Origin: Leptospira sp. GIMC2001
GTDB taxonomy: Bacteria > Spirochaetota > Leptospiria > Leptospirales > Leptospiraceae
Direction: 5' to 3'
Assembly (NCBI RefSeq): GCF_028462125.1
Contig: NZ_CP115468.1
Coordinates: 1,082,001-1,146,000 of the forward strand
DNA: 64,000 bases
The position numbers and the translations under genes are program-made. The notes below the pieces were generated by a model. That model worked only from the letters and a program-made list of their open reading frames with translations, was not told the origin of the DNA and made no database searches. Every line of letters begins with the position of its first letter. The stretch's first letter is position 1. Below are positions 34,928-44,555 of the stretch, piece after piece.

Positions 34928-37477
34928 ATGATTAGTTTTAAAAAGTTGCATCTTCGTTATATTCTTTGGATTGAATTATTCAGTTATTTAACGATTGTTC
35001 CTTTTGCTATCGCATTGGTTTTCTATCTTGTTGATCCAGATAAAAACCAGATTCTTTATCTGGTTGTAGGTATCGGAATTGCAATAGTGATTTCTACAAT
35101 TCCTTATATCATTGTCACCGGTCGACTCTTCAAACCTTTGAGAATCTATATGGATCATTTCCAGAACGGAGTCACATTCTCTGATGACGAATATTTGCTA
35201 GCTTGGAATTCCTTAACTAGAATTCCAATGGTATTGATTGCATTGAATGTATTTCGGTGGGTTTCGTCATCGACTACGCTTGTTATTTTATTTCTTATGG
35301 CGGAAAATGTAACTCAGACCCAAGTCTTTTTTCTCGCAAGCATACTTATATTCGCCGCTTGTTTTTCATCCATCTATACATATTTGATGTTAGAGAAAGT
35401 TTTCTCCCAAGTATTGAGAGAAGGATATTTTGTTCGAATTTTCAATAAGGAATCTGCTTCTCTCAAAATCTATCGAAAAATATTGTATATATTCCCAGTT
35501 GTAATTTCAGTATGCATACTATCACTATCAAATGTTTTGCTCATCATTTCGGCCAAATCAAATTATGAAAGTTTGCAGAGAGTTTACCTTGATCACTTGC
35601 GTAATTTTAATTCTAATAGCAATACATATTTGGAAAACTATTTCGATCTTATGACAGCGGAAGTTTTAAGATTTTCTGAAGATCCATTGATTCGAATACC
35701 TGTAAATAGTGCAAACTATTCAATTCTCAATAACAACTTACAGAATTATTATAAAAACCAAGCCTTGGGAATAGAAAATATTTATATAATTTCTTTGTCT
35801 GCAGGCAATGCTATCTTGTCATCGGCTAAAAATTTTGATTCACTTAAAGGTTACAGAATGTATTCAAATGTCGATTTGCAGAATAACTTTGATATAGCCA
35901 AGGAAGGGGAAATTTCTTATTCAAGTATTTACAAATCTGATCTATCTGGTAAAAACGAAATTCTAATAACTGCGCCGATTAAAAACAGTTCAGGTAAGAT
36001 TATTGCAATGCTTGGGATATCGATTCTACCGACTGAATATGTGGATGGCTTCCTTAAGACGGTTAAAATTGGAAATACTGGAAATTCTTTTTTACTTGAT
36101 AAAGATTTAAGAGTAGTTTGGAGCCCAATAGCAAGAATGATCATGTTCAATTGGACTGGATCTGAGCTTGCATCTAAGGCCGCCAAGACCAATGAATACG
36201 AAGGATTTGCGGAAGTATTCGAAAATGAACTCTATTTAGTGAATCATTATAAGAATCCGAAATATAATTTTCAATTTTTTTCTACAATAAAAATGAGGGA
36301 AGTCGAAGAGCAAGCACAGAAATCCATTCCATTGCTTACTGCAATTTCGATTCTGGGAAGCTTGATTCTTGCAATTTTTGTTCTATATTATTTTAAAAAT
36401 CGTTTTGGCGCACTTATTGAATCTGAAAAGATATTGAGTAAGATTGGACAAGGTGATCTACGAGATGAATTGAAACTCAAAAATCCAGATGAGATAGGAA
36501 AACTCAACGAAGCAATCAACCAGACACTTAGTAACCTTAAGAATGTTCTGTCAGACAATCAAGAAATTGCAGTAGAACTATCTTCTTCATCTGAAGAATT
36601 CACATCCACTCTCAACAATCTTTCGGCAAATGCTCAGACCCAAGCTGCAAGTGCAGAAGAAATATCTGCATCAATAGAAGAGATCACAGCAGCTGTAGAT
36701 AGTGTGGATACACAAGCTCAGTCTCAGACCAAGAAGGTTGATCTTCTTAAGTCCAAGATGAATCAATTGTCAGATATGATCCATACGATGAGTAACCAAG
36801 TCCAAAAAACCAATACAGAAGTCCATCTTATCACAACCGAGACTCAGGCTGGTGAAGAAACTCTGGATGAAATGCGTTTGAGTATTTCGAGAATCGGTGA
36901 TTCATCGCAAGAGATTAGTTCAGTTGTTGAAATCATAAATAATATTTCCGAACAGATCAACTTACTTGCTTTGAATGCAGCAATCGAAGCCGCTCGCGCT
37001 GGAATTTACGGCAAAGGTTTTGCAGTGGTTGCAGACGAGATCGGTAAGCTTGCTAGTAAAACAGCCTCATCAATTAAAGACATTAGTATATTAGTAGATG
37101 CAAATGAAAGAGAAATTCTCAAAGGAACTGATATCATAAGTAAGACTATAAATCTTATTCAGAAGATTATTCAAAGTGTTAGTTCATTTGAGACAATGAC
37201 TGAAGCAATCCAATCAAGTGCCGACGAACAATTAAAGATCAATAGCCAAGTAACTTTAGAAGTGGAATCCGTTAATGAGATCTCTCGGTCAATTCGCTCT
37301 TCACTCGAAGAGCAGAAGGCTGCAATCTCGGAAGTTGCCCAAGCTATCTACAGTATCAATGATCTTACACAGACCAGTGCGGCAGGACTTGAAGAATTGA
37401 CAGCATCTTCGCATTCTCTGTCTAATCTAGCAGATGAGTTGAATTCTAAGATTCAATTCTGGAAATTGCCAAGCTGA
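34928..37477 (+). CDS. Methyl-accepting chemotaxis protein with dCache-like sensor
   Basis: An 849-residue chemoreceptor. Residues 1-215 contain several membrane helices and a cytoplasmic loop, more than usual for this class. A periplasmic sensor of about 240 residues follows, with PAS-like elements typical of dCache domains ([19 protein letters not shown], then [19 protein letters not shown]). A last membrane helix near 465-490 leads to a HAMP segment ([20 protein letters not shown]) and the signalling domain with [19 protein letters not shown]. It probably senses a small molecule in the periplasm. It is monocistronic. Confidence 0.92.
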   Translation: MISFKKLHLRYILWIELFSYLTIVPFAIALVFYLVDPDKNQILYLVVGIGIAIVISTIPYIIVTGRLFKPLRIYMDHFQNGVTFSDDEYLLAWNSLTRIPMVLIALNVFRWVSSSTTLVILFLMAENVTQTQVFFLASILIFAACFSSIYTYLMLEKVFSQVLREGYFVRIFNKESASLKIYRKILYIFPVVISVCILSLSNVLLIISAKSNYESLQRVYLDHLRNFNSNSNTYLENYFDLMTAEVLRFSEDPLIRIPVNSANYSILNNNLQNYYKNQALGIENIYIISLSAGNAILSSAKNFDSLKGYRMYSNVDLQNNFDIAKEGEISYSSIYKSDLSGKNEILITAPIKNSSGKIIAMLGISILPTEYVDGFLKTVKIGNTGNSFLLDKDLRVVWSPIARMIMFNWTGSELASKAAKTNEYEGFAEVFENELYLVNHYKNPKYNFQFFSTIKMREVEEQAQKSIPLLTAISILGSLILAIFVLYYFKNRFGALIESEKILSKIGQGDLRDELKLKNPDEIGKLNEAINQTLSNLKNVLSDNQEIAVELSSSSEEFTSTLNNLSANAQTQAASAEEISASIEEITAAVDSVDTQAQSQTKKVDLLKSKMNQLSDMIHTMSNQVQKTNTEVHLITTETQAGEETLDEMRLSISRIGDSSQEISSVVEIINNISEQINLLALNAAIEAARAGIYGKGFAVVADEIGKLASKTASSIKDISILVDANEREILKGTDIISKTINLIQKIIQSVSSFETMTEAIQSSADEQLKINSQVTLEVESVNEISRSIRSSLEEQKAAISEVAQAIYSINDLTQTSAAGLEELTASSHSLSNLADELNSKIQFWKLPS

Positions 37478-37524
37478 CTTCCAAGGATTCAACAAGAAAA
37501 ATCTTGATCGGTCATAGCTTTTCT

Positions 37525-37538
37525 AAATGAGATCATTT
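37525..37538. promoter_or_regulatory. Inverted repeat upstream of ahpC promoter
   Basis: AAATGA and TCATTT are perfect arms around a two-base centre, twelve bases before the -35 element of the ahpC promoter. The position suits a regulator site. It is not a good match to the PerR or Fur boxes I know. Confidence 0.35.
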
Positions 37539-37549
37539 ATAGTATTTAT

Positions 37550-37578
37550 TTGACAAATCTTCAATTCGAGGGTATATT
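37550..37578 (+). promoter_or_regulatory. ahpC: Sigma-70-type promoter of ahpC
   Basis: TTGACA at 37550-37555 and TATATT at 37573-37578 are separated by 17 bases, close to consensus. The ribosome binding site GAGGAAGG follows near 37602, before the ATG at 37620. It is the best vegetative promoter seen in the window. Confidence 0.75.
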
Positions 37579-37619
37579 AAGTGCATAGATTTTAATAACT
37601 CGAGGAAGGTTACTTTACA

Positions 37620-38183
37620 ATGGCGATAATCAATAAAAGAATTCCAGAATTTCAAGCAGAAGCATTCAAAGATGGTAAATTCATCCAGATCAGTGATAAA
37701 GATATCATTGGAAAATGGAGTGTTTTCTGTTTCTATCCAGCAGATTTTACTTTTGTATGTCCAACAGAATTGGGTGATTTAGCGGATCATCATGCTCAAT
37801 TGAAAGAAATGGGCGTTGAAGTTTTCTCCGTATCTACAGATACACATTTCACTCATATGGCATGGCATGACGCAAGCGAGACAATTAAGAAAATCAAATT
37901 CGCGATGATCGGTGACCCAACCGGTAAGATCACTCGAGGTTTTGATGTTATGATTGAAGAGGATGGTCTAGCGTTGAGAGGAACATTTGTTGTTAACCCT
38001 GAAGGTTTGATCAAAGTTGCAGAGATTCATGATCTCGGGATTGGTCGATCTGCTGCAGACTTAGTTCGAAAAGTACAAGCTGCTCAATACGTTGCAACTC
38101 ACAACGGAGAAGTATGCCCAGCTAAATGGACACCTGGAACCAAGACACTTAAACCTGGTCCAGATCTAGTGGGTAAAATATAA
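37620..38183 (+). CDS. ahpC: Alkyl hydroperoxide reductase C, 2-Cys peroxiredoxin
   Basis: A 187-residue typical 2-Cys peroxiredoxin. The peroxidatic Cys47 lies in DFTFVCPTE and the resolving Cys in GEVCPAKW near residue 166, matching enterobacterial AhpC in length. It reduces hydrogen peroxide and organic peroxides. No AhpF gene is adjacent, so thioredoxin (such as the one at 558) may be its reductant. A strong sigma-70 promoter and a nearby inverted repeat precede it, and a convergent hairpin follows. Control by a PerR-like regulator is plausible. Confidence 0.96.
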   Translation: MAIINKRIPEFQAEAFKDGKFIQISDKDIIGKWSVFCFYPADFTFVCPTELGDLADHHAQLKEMGVEVFSVSTDTHFTHMAWHDASETIKKIKFAMIGDPTGKITRGFDVMIEEDGLALRGTFVVNPEGLIKVAEIHDLGIGRSAADLVRKVQAAQYVATHNGEVCPAKWTPGTKTLKPGPDLVGKI

Positions 38184-38196
38184 GTTTATTCTATTC

Positions 38197-38233
38197 AGAA
38201 GTCTTATTTGTAGAAATACTTTATAGGACTTCT
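38197..38233. terminator. Probable bidirectional terminator
   Basis: AGAAGTCTTAT and ATAGGACTTCT form an 11-base stem with one G-U pair and a loop of about 15 bases, between the convergent ahpC and cusA-like genes. A strong T run is missing, so termination efficiency is uncertain. Confidence 0.55.
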
Positions 38234-38259
38234 GTTGCATAATTCTATATTCGAATTTA

Positions 38260-41200
38260 CTAATTGGACTGATGATTGCCAAATAGAATCTTTTTATGCC
38301 AAAGGTAGTATATTGCAGGATATATTAAGAGCTCCAAGAAGAAACTAGAAAAAATTCCTCCGACCAAAGGAGCGGCAATCCTTTTCATCATATCTGATCC
38401 TGGACCAATTGACCACATGATTGGCAGTAGACCCAAGAAAGCAGATAGAACTGTCATAATCTTTGGTCGAATTCTTTTTACTGCTCCGTGATGAATCGCC
38501 GATTTTAAATCATCAACATTGTTAAGAGATTTATTCTTTTTGAATTCTTCAAGAGATAGATCCAAATACATCAGCATGAAAACTCCAGTCTCTGCATCGA
38601 GTCCAATCAATGCGATCATTCCAACTAAGACTGCAACAGACCATTGATAACCGAGAAACCAAATTAAGAAGACTGCACCAACGAGAGAGAAGGGCACAGC
38701 TAAGAAAACGATTCCTGTTTTTACTATGGATCCAGTATTCTTATACAAAAGAAAAAGAATCAATAAAATAGTGAAGGGAACAATGATCATCAATCTTTTT
38801 CTAACTCGAATTATACTCTCAGATTGACCGCTCCATTCCAAAAAAACGGATTCGGGTAAGCTTATATTTTCTGTTATCAATGCTTTTAAGTCTGTTACCA
38901 AGCCGTCTATGTCATTCACATTTGTATCGATATAAACATAACCTGCAATGAATCCATTGTCGTTTCGAATCATCGCAGCTCCTTTCCTAGTCTGAATAGA
39001 TGCTACATCACCAAGTGGAATATGGCCATTGTTAGATGATGGAATTAAAATTGTTTCCAATTTTCTCGGACTATCACGGTAAACATATGGGTATCGAATA
39101 TTTACACTGAAACGATTTCGTCCTTCAACGCTCTCAGTGATGGTCTCTCCACCAATTGCTGATGAAATAATTTCTTGCAAAGTTTTTAGACTTATTCCAT
39201 ACCGAGCCATCTGAATGCGATTTGGAATGATATCAATATAATTACCTCCGAGTGTTCGTTCTGCAAAAACAGATCTTATCTCTCTATGAGTAACTAAAAG
39301 ATTTTGAATTTCTTGACCTACTAGATCTATATTCTCAATATTATCTCCTAATATCTTGATTCCAATTGGAGTTCTAAATCCAGTATTCAACATATCAATT
39401 CTTGCTCGTATTGGCATAGTCCAAGCATTGGATACGCCAGGAAAATCCAATTCTGCATTGAGTAAGCTTACCAATTCTTCTTGGCTTATCTTTGTCGGCA
39501 TAAATAATCCAATGAATTTTGGTATAAAATTCGGTAAACTATCACAAATGAACTTCGGAAATGGTTGGATCGTATCACAATTTGGAGTGCGGTCTCTCCA
39601 TTCTTGAACTGGTTTTAAAATGATGATAGTTTCAAACATTGTTAAAGGAGAAGGATCTGTTGCGGTATCTGCTCTACCTGCTTTGCCGAGAACCTTCTCA
39701 ACTTCAGGGAATGCAATAATTCTACGATCCATTTCCATAAGTAAACTCTCAGCATTTGCGGCTGTAAGACCTGGCAATGTTGTAGGCATATAGAGAATAT
39801 TTCCTTCGTATAAAGGTGGCATAAATTCAGTTCCAATCTTCGAAGCAAGAGGTATTGTTAATAGTATAATACCGAGTGAAGATGCTATTATCGCTTTTGG
39901 TCTTTTTAAAACCTGATCTATGATAGGTGAATAGAATTTCAAAAGTCTTTTTGTAATTGGATGGTCTTCTTCCGGTCTATATTTACCTATCAGTACTGTA
40001 TTTGCAAATTTACTCAACAGTTTAGATCTGAAGTGAAATGGATCGATACGAGAAAAGCTCATTCGAATAACAGGATCTACTGTTATTGCAAGAACTGCTG
40101 CAATAAACATCGTTATGTTTTTACTCCAAGCGAGAGGAATAAACATTTTACCTTCTTGGTTTTCTAAGGCAAAAATTGGAATAAAGGCAACTGCTATCAC
40201 AAGAAGAGAAAAGAATACAGATGGTCCCACTTCAAGAAGAGCATCCAAGCGTATCTTTTCAAATTTTTCAATTCTTCCGTTGCGATCCCAATCTTCTATT
40301 TTCCTATATGCATTTTCTACTTCTACAATTGATCCATCCACTAAGACTCCAATTGATATTGCAATACCAGCAAGTGTCATGAGATTGGATCCAATTCCAA
40401 AAAAATGCAATGGAATAAAAGCAAATAGAATCGCGAGTGGAATGGTGATAACAGGAACAATTGCCGATGGGAAATGCCAGAGAAAAATAATGATTATAAT
40501 CGATACAATTATAATCTCTTCTATCAATTTGAAAAAAATAGAATCAATTGTCTCACGAATAAAAATGGATCGATCATAGATCGGAACAATTTCGATACCT
40601 TTAGGAAGTTGATCTGCTATTAAAGATATTTTTTCTTTGATTGAGTCTATAACTTCAAGTGCATTTTCGTTATTTCTCATCACAATGATTCCGCCGGTTA
40701 CTTCTCCTTTACCATTGTAATCTGTGATTCCACGTCTAAACTCTGGTCCGAATCGCACTTCCGCAACATTCTTAAGATAAACTGGGGTTCCGTTATTATT
40801 TAACTTAACTACGATATTTTCTAAATCTTGAAGACTCTTGATATAACCATAACCTTGAACCATAAATTCAATTCCCGAAACTTCCAATAGCCTTCCACTT
40901 ACTTCATTATTACTTTCCCTTACTATTTCTATAATATCTTTCATGCTGATATTGTAATAGATGAGTTGGTTTGGATCGACTCGGATTTGGTATTGTTTTC
41001 TATAACCTCCGACAGAGGCGACCTCGGATACTCCCTGTACAGACTGCAATAAAAATTTCAATTTAAAATCTTGTATGGATCGCATTTCATCTAATGAAAG
41101 TTTGCTTGTTGTATCATGGATAATGTATTGATATATCCAACCTACACCCGTTGCATCAGGACCAATACTTGTATCTACATCTTTTGGTAGTTTAGATTGA

Positions 41201-41547
41201 ATGGAGGAAAGATATTCTAGAACTCTAGATCTAGCCCAATATAAATCTGTATCCTCTTCAAAGATCACATATACAAAGGAAGAACCATAGTCTGTAATTC
41301 CTCGAACTGTTTTTACTTTAGGGGTGCCAAGCATGGCAGAAATAATTGGATAGGTAACTTGATCTTCAATGATTGATGGATTCCTATCCCACTTTGAGTA
41401 GATAATTACTTGTTTCTCTGACAAATCAGGAATGACATCGATGGGAATGTTTTTGATAGAAAAAATAGAGAGAACAATCAAGAAAAAAGTTATTATCAAA
41501 ACATTCCATTTATGATCAACGGAAAATCGTATTATGGATTGGATCAT
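38260..41547 (-). CDS. CusA-like Cu(I)/Ag(I) RND efflux pump
   Basis: A 1095-residue heavy-metal RND transporter with twelve membrane helices and two large periplasmic loops. Helix 4 has the HME-type motif GVLVDGSIVEVENAY. The three methionines that form the Cu(I)/Ag(I) site of E. coli CusA are present in equivalent segments: ILYMPTTLPG, DPSPLTMFETI and RIDMLNTGF. This supports monovalent copper or silver as substrate over zinc, cobalt or nickel. It is the last gene of a cusCBA-like operon, two bases after the adaptor gene. Confidence 0.93.
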   Translation of the reverse strand: MIQSIIRFSVDHKWNVLIITFFLIVLSIFSIKNIPIDVIPDLSEKQVIIYSKWDRNPSIIEDQVTYPIISAMLGTPKVKTVRGITDYGSSFVYVIFEEDTDLYWARSRVLEYLSSIQSKLPKDVDTSIGPDATGVGWIYQYIIHDTTSKLSLDEMRSIQDFKLKFLLQSVQGVSEVASVGGYRKQYQIRVDPNQLIYYNISMKDIIEIVRESNNEVSGRLLEVSGIEFMVQGYGYIKSLQDLENIVVKLNNNGTPVYLKNVAEVRFGPEFRRGITDYNGKGEVTGGIIVMRNNENALEVIDSIKEKISLIADQLPKGIEIVPIYDRSIFIRETIDSIFFKLIEEIIIVSIIIIIFLWHFPSAIVPVITIPLAILFAFIPLHFFGIGSNLMTLAGIAISIGVLVDGSIVEVENAYRKIEDWDRNGRIEKFEKIRLDALLEVGPSVFFSLLVIAVAFIPIFALENQEGKMFIPLAWSKNITMFIAAVLAITVDPVIRMSFSRIDPFHFRSKLLSKFANTVLIGKYRPEEDHPITKRLLKFYSPIIDQVLKRPKAIIASSLGIILLTIPLASKIGTEFMPPLYEGNILYMPTTLPGLTAANAESLLMEMDRRIIAFPEVEKVLGKAGRADTATDPSPLTMFETIIILKPVQEWRDRTPNCDTIQPFPKFICDSLPNFIPKFIGLFMPTKISQEELVSLLNAELDFPGVSNAWTMPIRARIDMLNTGFRTPIGIKILGDNIENIDLVGQEIQNLLVTHREIRSVFAERTLGGNYIDIIPNRIQMARYGISLKTLQEIISSAIGGETITESVEGRNRFSVNIRYPYVYRDSPRKLETILIPSSNNGHIPLGDVASIQTRKGAAMIRNDNGFIAGYVYIDTNVNDIDGLVTDLKALITENISLPESVFLEWSGQSESIIRVRKRLMIIVPFTILLILFLLYKNTGSIVKTGIVFLAVPFSLVGAVFLIWFLGYQWSVAVLVGMIALIGLDAETGVFMLMYLDLSLEEFKKNKSLNNVDDLKSAIHHGAVKRIRPKIMTVLSAFLGLLPIMWSIGPGSDMMKRIAAPLVGGIFSSFFLELLIYPAIYYLWHKKILFGNHQSN

Positions 41548-41549
41548 AA

Positions 41550-42614
41550 TTACTTTCCTCCTTCTAATGAATGATTGGAATGATCCATCGGATTTATAGG
41601 TATCGAATCTGGCTTCTTGCTTGTATTCGTTTCCTTTCGATAATTCATTTTCGATTCTGAATCAAGGAAGAATGTTGCTCCCGTTGCTATTTCGTCGCCT
41701 TCTGCGAGACCAGAGATCACTTCCGTGTATTCGTTAGCAACTAGTCCTGTTTTTATTACTTCTGGTATAAAGTCGTAATCACTAATTTTCTTATAAACGA
41801 TAGAATCCGTTCCGTTATTTATAATTGCATCATTGGGGACAACCAAACGAATTCCATATTCAACTGGGATATGTATTTTAATAAACATACCCGGATGAAG
41901 CAATTGTTTTGGATCATTTACAAATGACCAACCCTTTGCTGTTCTAGATTCATTCGCAATTAATTTAAATATTCCATTCACTTTTCCAGAAATTGATTCA
42001 GTATCAGATTCATCCTCAATAAATATATTTGAGCCGATTTTGATTTTATTTATATCTCGTTCATATATTTGATAGAAGATTAAAACTTTATTTTTGGATC
42101 TTCCTGTAAGTAGGATGCTTGGATCTTGGGATGTCCAGAATTTCAATTCAGCATCATTGATTCCAAGTTTCATTAATTTGATTTTTGCTGATTGAGCGAG
42201 TGTTGCAAGATCGGATCCTGCTTTTCTGGATTCACGGTATTCTACTAAGGCTGAATACAATTCAGGATCATAGGCTACTTGACCTGGAAAAGTGAATTCG
42301 TTTTTTAATATATCTTTTACAACTTTTTGTGTTTTGACTCCGATCGATCTTTGTTTCTCAAGAGGAATGTGAATTTTTTGCGAAGATTCGTTATCATCGA
42401 AATCTTCACCAAGAATATTATCATTCAATTCATCCCTTTTTGAATTTTCATTAATTACCAAATTCATTCCGCAGATTGGACAAGTTCCAGGTTCGTCTGA
42501 ATGGTAGTCAGTATGCATTGGACAGAAATAATCTTCTTTTGTTTTGTTGCTGCAATCTAAGAAAATTAGAATGAACGATAATAATAAAATTTTAAGTAGT
42601 ATATTCTTAATCAT
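41550..42614 (-). CDS. CusB-like membrane-fusion lipoprotein with heavy-metal-binding domain
   Basis: A 354-residue adaptor protein. The N terminus is a lipoprotein signal (LIFLDC, Cys21). Residues about 29-51 form a YHS/HMBD-type metal-binding segment with CPMH and CPICGM, found in CusB/CzcB-type adaptors. The rest has the usual beta-barrel and alpha-hairpin parts, including LVVPNDAIINNG and AEGDEIATGATFFLDSES. Its stop is two bases before the pump gene and its start overlaps the outer-membrane factor gene by four bases. It would link pump and channel and may pass metal to the pump. Confidence 0.92.
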   Translation of the reverse strand: MIKNILLKILLLSFILIFLDCSNKTKEDYFCPMHTDYHSDEPGTCPICGMNLVINENSKRDELNDNILGEDFDDNESSQKIHIPLEKQRSIGVKTQKVVKDILKNEFTFPGQVAYDPELYSALVEYRESRKAGSDLATLAQSAKIKLMKLGINDAELKFWTSQDPSILLTGRSKNKVLIFYQIYERDINKIKIGSNIFIEDESDTESISGKVNGIFKLIANESRTAKGWSFVNDPKQLLHPGMFIKIHIPVEYGIRLVVPNDAIINNGTDSIVYKKISDYDFIPEVIKTGLVANEYTEVISGLAEGDEIATGATFFLDSESKMNYRKETNTSKKPDSIPINPMDHSNHSLEGGK

Positions 42615-43936
42615 AATAAGCTCCGAAGTGAATCAGCCGCTTCCAGTATCCCTGTGAGTGCTAAATATTTTTTTCTAACTGTATTTGTTCTATCCGCCAT
42701 CGCTTCGAATTCTTGTATTCGAAAGCCTATAGCAGTCCCTATATCACCTTGACTTGCAGAGTAACTTGCCTGATAGGAAGAGTAAGATCCTCTCAGTCCT
42801 GTGATCAATTTCTTATCATAAAATTCTAGCTGCTTTGATTGATTATTGAACTCATTTAAGCTGAGCTTTAGAATATTATGAATTCTTTTTCTTTTGGTCT
42901 CGGCGATGCTTTGACTTTTCTGATAGTTAGCCATTGAAGCATTATTCAGATCCTTCTGTTTTGCAAGAGACCAGACAGGGATTCTAAAACTCACTCCAAA
43001 GCTTATCAAGTCACCTCTGTATTCTTGAGGATAGATTTCATTCATTGCTGGATCGGTTGGATTGAATTCTGGCAAACGATTGATATTTCTTTTCAGATAG
43101 GATAGAAAAATTTCCATATCTGGATAGTGTCGAATTCCATCAAGTTCCTGACTTAGTTTAGAAACATTTACTTCAGATTGGCTCAATCTAATGTCAGGAC
43201 TCCGTTCGGCTAGATTGTTAATATCAGATTCTATTGTAGAGCTTAACTCATTATATAAATTATCTAACACGCCGTACAAATTGATCTGATTGATTTCTAG
43301 ATATATTGACTTATCATTCGATTTGTAATATTCGATAGCATCTTTGGACTTATCGAGTTCAGTCTTGATTTCTAAGATTTTCTTTTCGGAAGATAGAGAT
43401 TCATTTCGAACTTTAAGAAATTCTTTTTTATTATCCGAACTCTTAAGAATATTTTCTAATGTTTTGTATAGATTGTGAATTTTGATTCTTAGATTGTATT
43501 CTTCTTGTAGGTTTTTCTGATTGATCCATTCACGAATAAATGAAGCAACGAATTGATTCTCTACAACTTGCATATAGATTTGAAAAGATTCCGATTTTCG
43601 CAGAGCCAGTCTACTTTCTGCATCAAGCTTTCCAGGATATGGAATTTCTTGACTGATACTAAACTCTTGTCCACTCATCATGGGCGAATCTCTTTGATTT
43701 CTTGGTGTTGCAGTGAATCCGTCTCTTCTCGGCATATTTACGAGTGCGTAGCCAATTTTAGGATCGGGATAGACATCCGCATGGTTAGATTCGAACCTTA
43801 AGCTAATGAGCTCATTTCGAATAGATTCAAGTTCAGGATGTCCAGTTAAGAGTGCCTGCAAATTGGATCTATCATCTGCAGATAAACTCGTTGAAAAGAT
43901 ATAAATAAATAATATAATATAATAAAAATGCTGCAT
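42611..43936 (-). CDS. TolC/CusC-like outer-membrane efflux protein
   Basis: A 441-residue protein with a signal peptide (residues 1-20, ending SLSA) and two long, heptad-rich helical halves typical of the TolC family. The SPMMSGQEFSISQEIPYPGK segment is characteristic of the subgroup in metal efflux operons. It would form the outer-membrane channel of the efflux system. It is the second gene of the operon, 51 bases downstream of a Cys/His-rich small gene, and overlaps the adaptor gene by four bases. Confidence 0.9.
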   Translation of the reverse strand: MQHFYYIILFIYIFSTSLSADDRSNLQALLTGHPELESIRNELISLRFESNHADVYPDPKIGYALVNMPRRDGFTATPRNQRDSPMMSGQEFSISQEIPYPGKLDAESRLALRKSESFQIYMQVVENQFVASFIREWINQKNLQEEYNLRIKIHNLYKTLENILKSSDNKKEFLKVRNESLSSEKKILEIKTELDKSKDAIEYYKSNDKSIYLEINQINLYGVLDNLYNELSSTIESDINNLAERSPDIRLSQSEVNVSKLSQELDGIRHYPDMEIFLSYLKRNINRLPEFNPTDPAMNEIYPQEYRGDLISFGVSFRIPVWSLAKQKDLNNASMANYQKSQSIAETKRKRIHNILKLSLNEFNNQSKQLEFYDKKLITGLRGSYSSYQASYSASQGDIGTAIGFRIQEFEAMADRTNTVRKKYLALTGILEAADSLRSLL

Positions 43937-43987
43937 ACAGCCTCCAAAAATAATAAGACCAAAAGAATTGGATTATTAATTTAGAAA

Positions 43988-44443
43988 CTATATAATTAGG
44001 TGAGTTGTGGAGACAGTGTATAGAGTAGTTAATTTCGGATGAATACTGTATTGGAACTTCTTATATAGAATGGTGTTACTGGTTTCTATCCGTCTATCAT
44101 TCGAAAATGGATGCAATTCAGGAAAAAATTTTATAAATTGGATATTTTTTGTAACATCTAAGTTCTCAAATGTGAATCCAAGTCTTTCTTGGTCACAACT
44201 GCAATCGTGTGTTGAACGAGACCCAGTTTTACTTTTCGTTTCTTTAGATTGGTGGCATGGCATGGATGACGCCTTTTCTGCGTTCTGGTTTGTAGCCGTC
44301 CCCATTGAAAGGTAATTATCGAGTCTCGTGCCTATTTTAGAATTCGCATTCTCAATTGTGCATATATATCCCGCATTCATGAGAATTTTGCAATTTCCCA
44401 AGGCTAAGATTATACATAGAGCAATCGAAGCGATTTTTTTCAT
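43988..44443 (-). CDS. Cys/His-rich exported protein heading the metal efflux operon
   Basis: A 151-residue protein with a signal sequence (MKKIASIALCIILALGNC, possibly lipidated at Cys18). The middle has SMPCHQSKETK and later THDCSCDQ, a Met/Cys/His cluster that looks suited to binding copper or silver. No known family is recognised. Its place directly upstream of the outer-membrane factor gene suggests a periplasmic metal sensor or chaperone. That role is inferred from composition and position only. Confidence 0.72.
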   Translation of the reverse strand: MKKIASIALCIILALGNCKILMNAGYICTIENANSKIGTRLDNYLSMGTATNQNAEKASSMPCHQSKETKSKTGSRSTHDCSCDQERLGFTFENLDVTKNIQFIKFFPELHPFSNDRRIETSNTILYKKFQYSIHPKLTTLYTVSTTHLII

Positions 44444-44555
44444 AATTTATACTCTATAGACGAATTCCAAAATTGAAAAGATTTTAAATACTATAATTTG
44501 TATTCTTTTATTTCGGAAATAGTAAAATTTTCAGAAGATTTCGACTAGAATAGAT

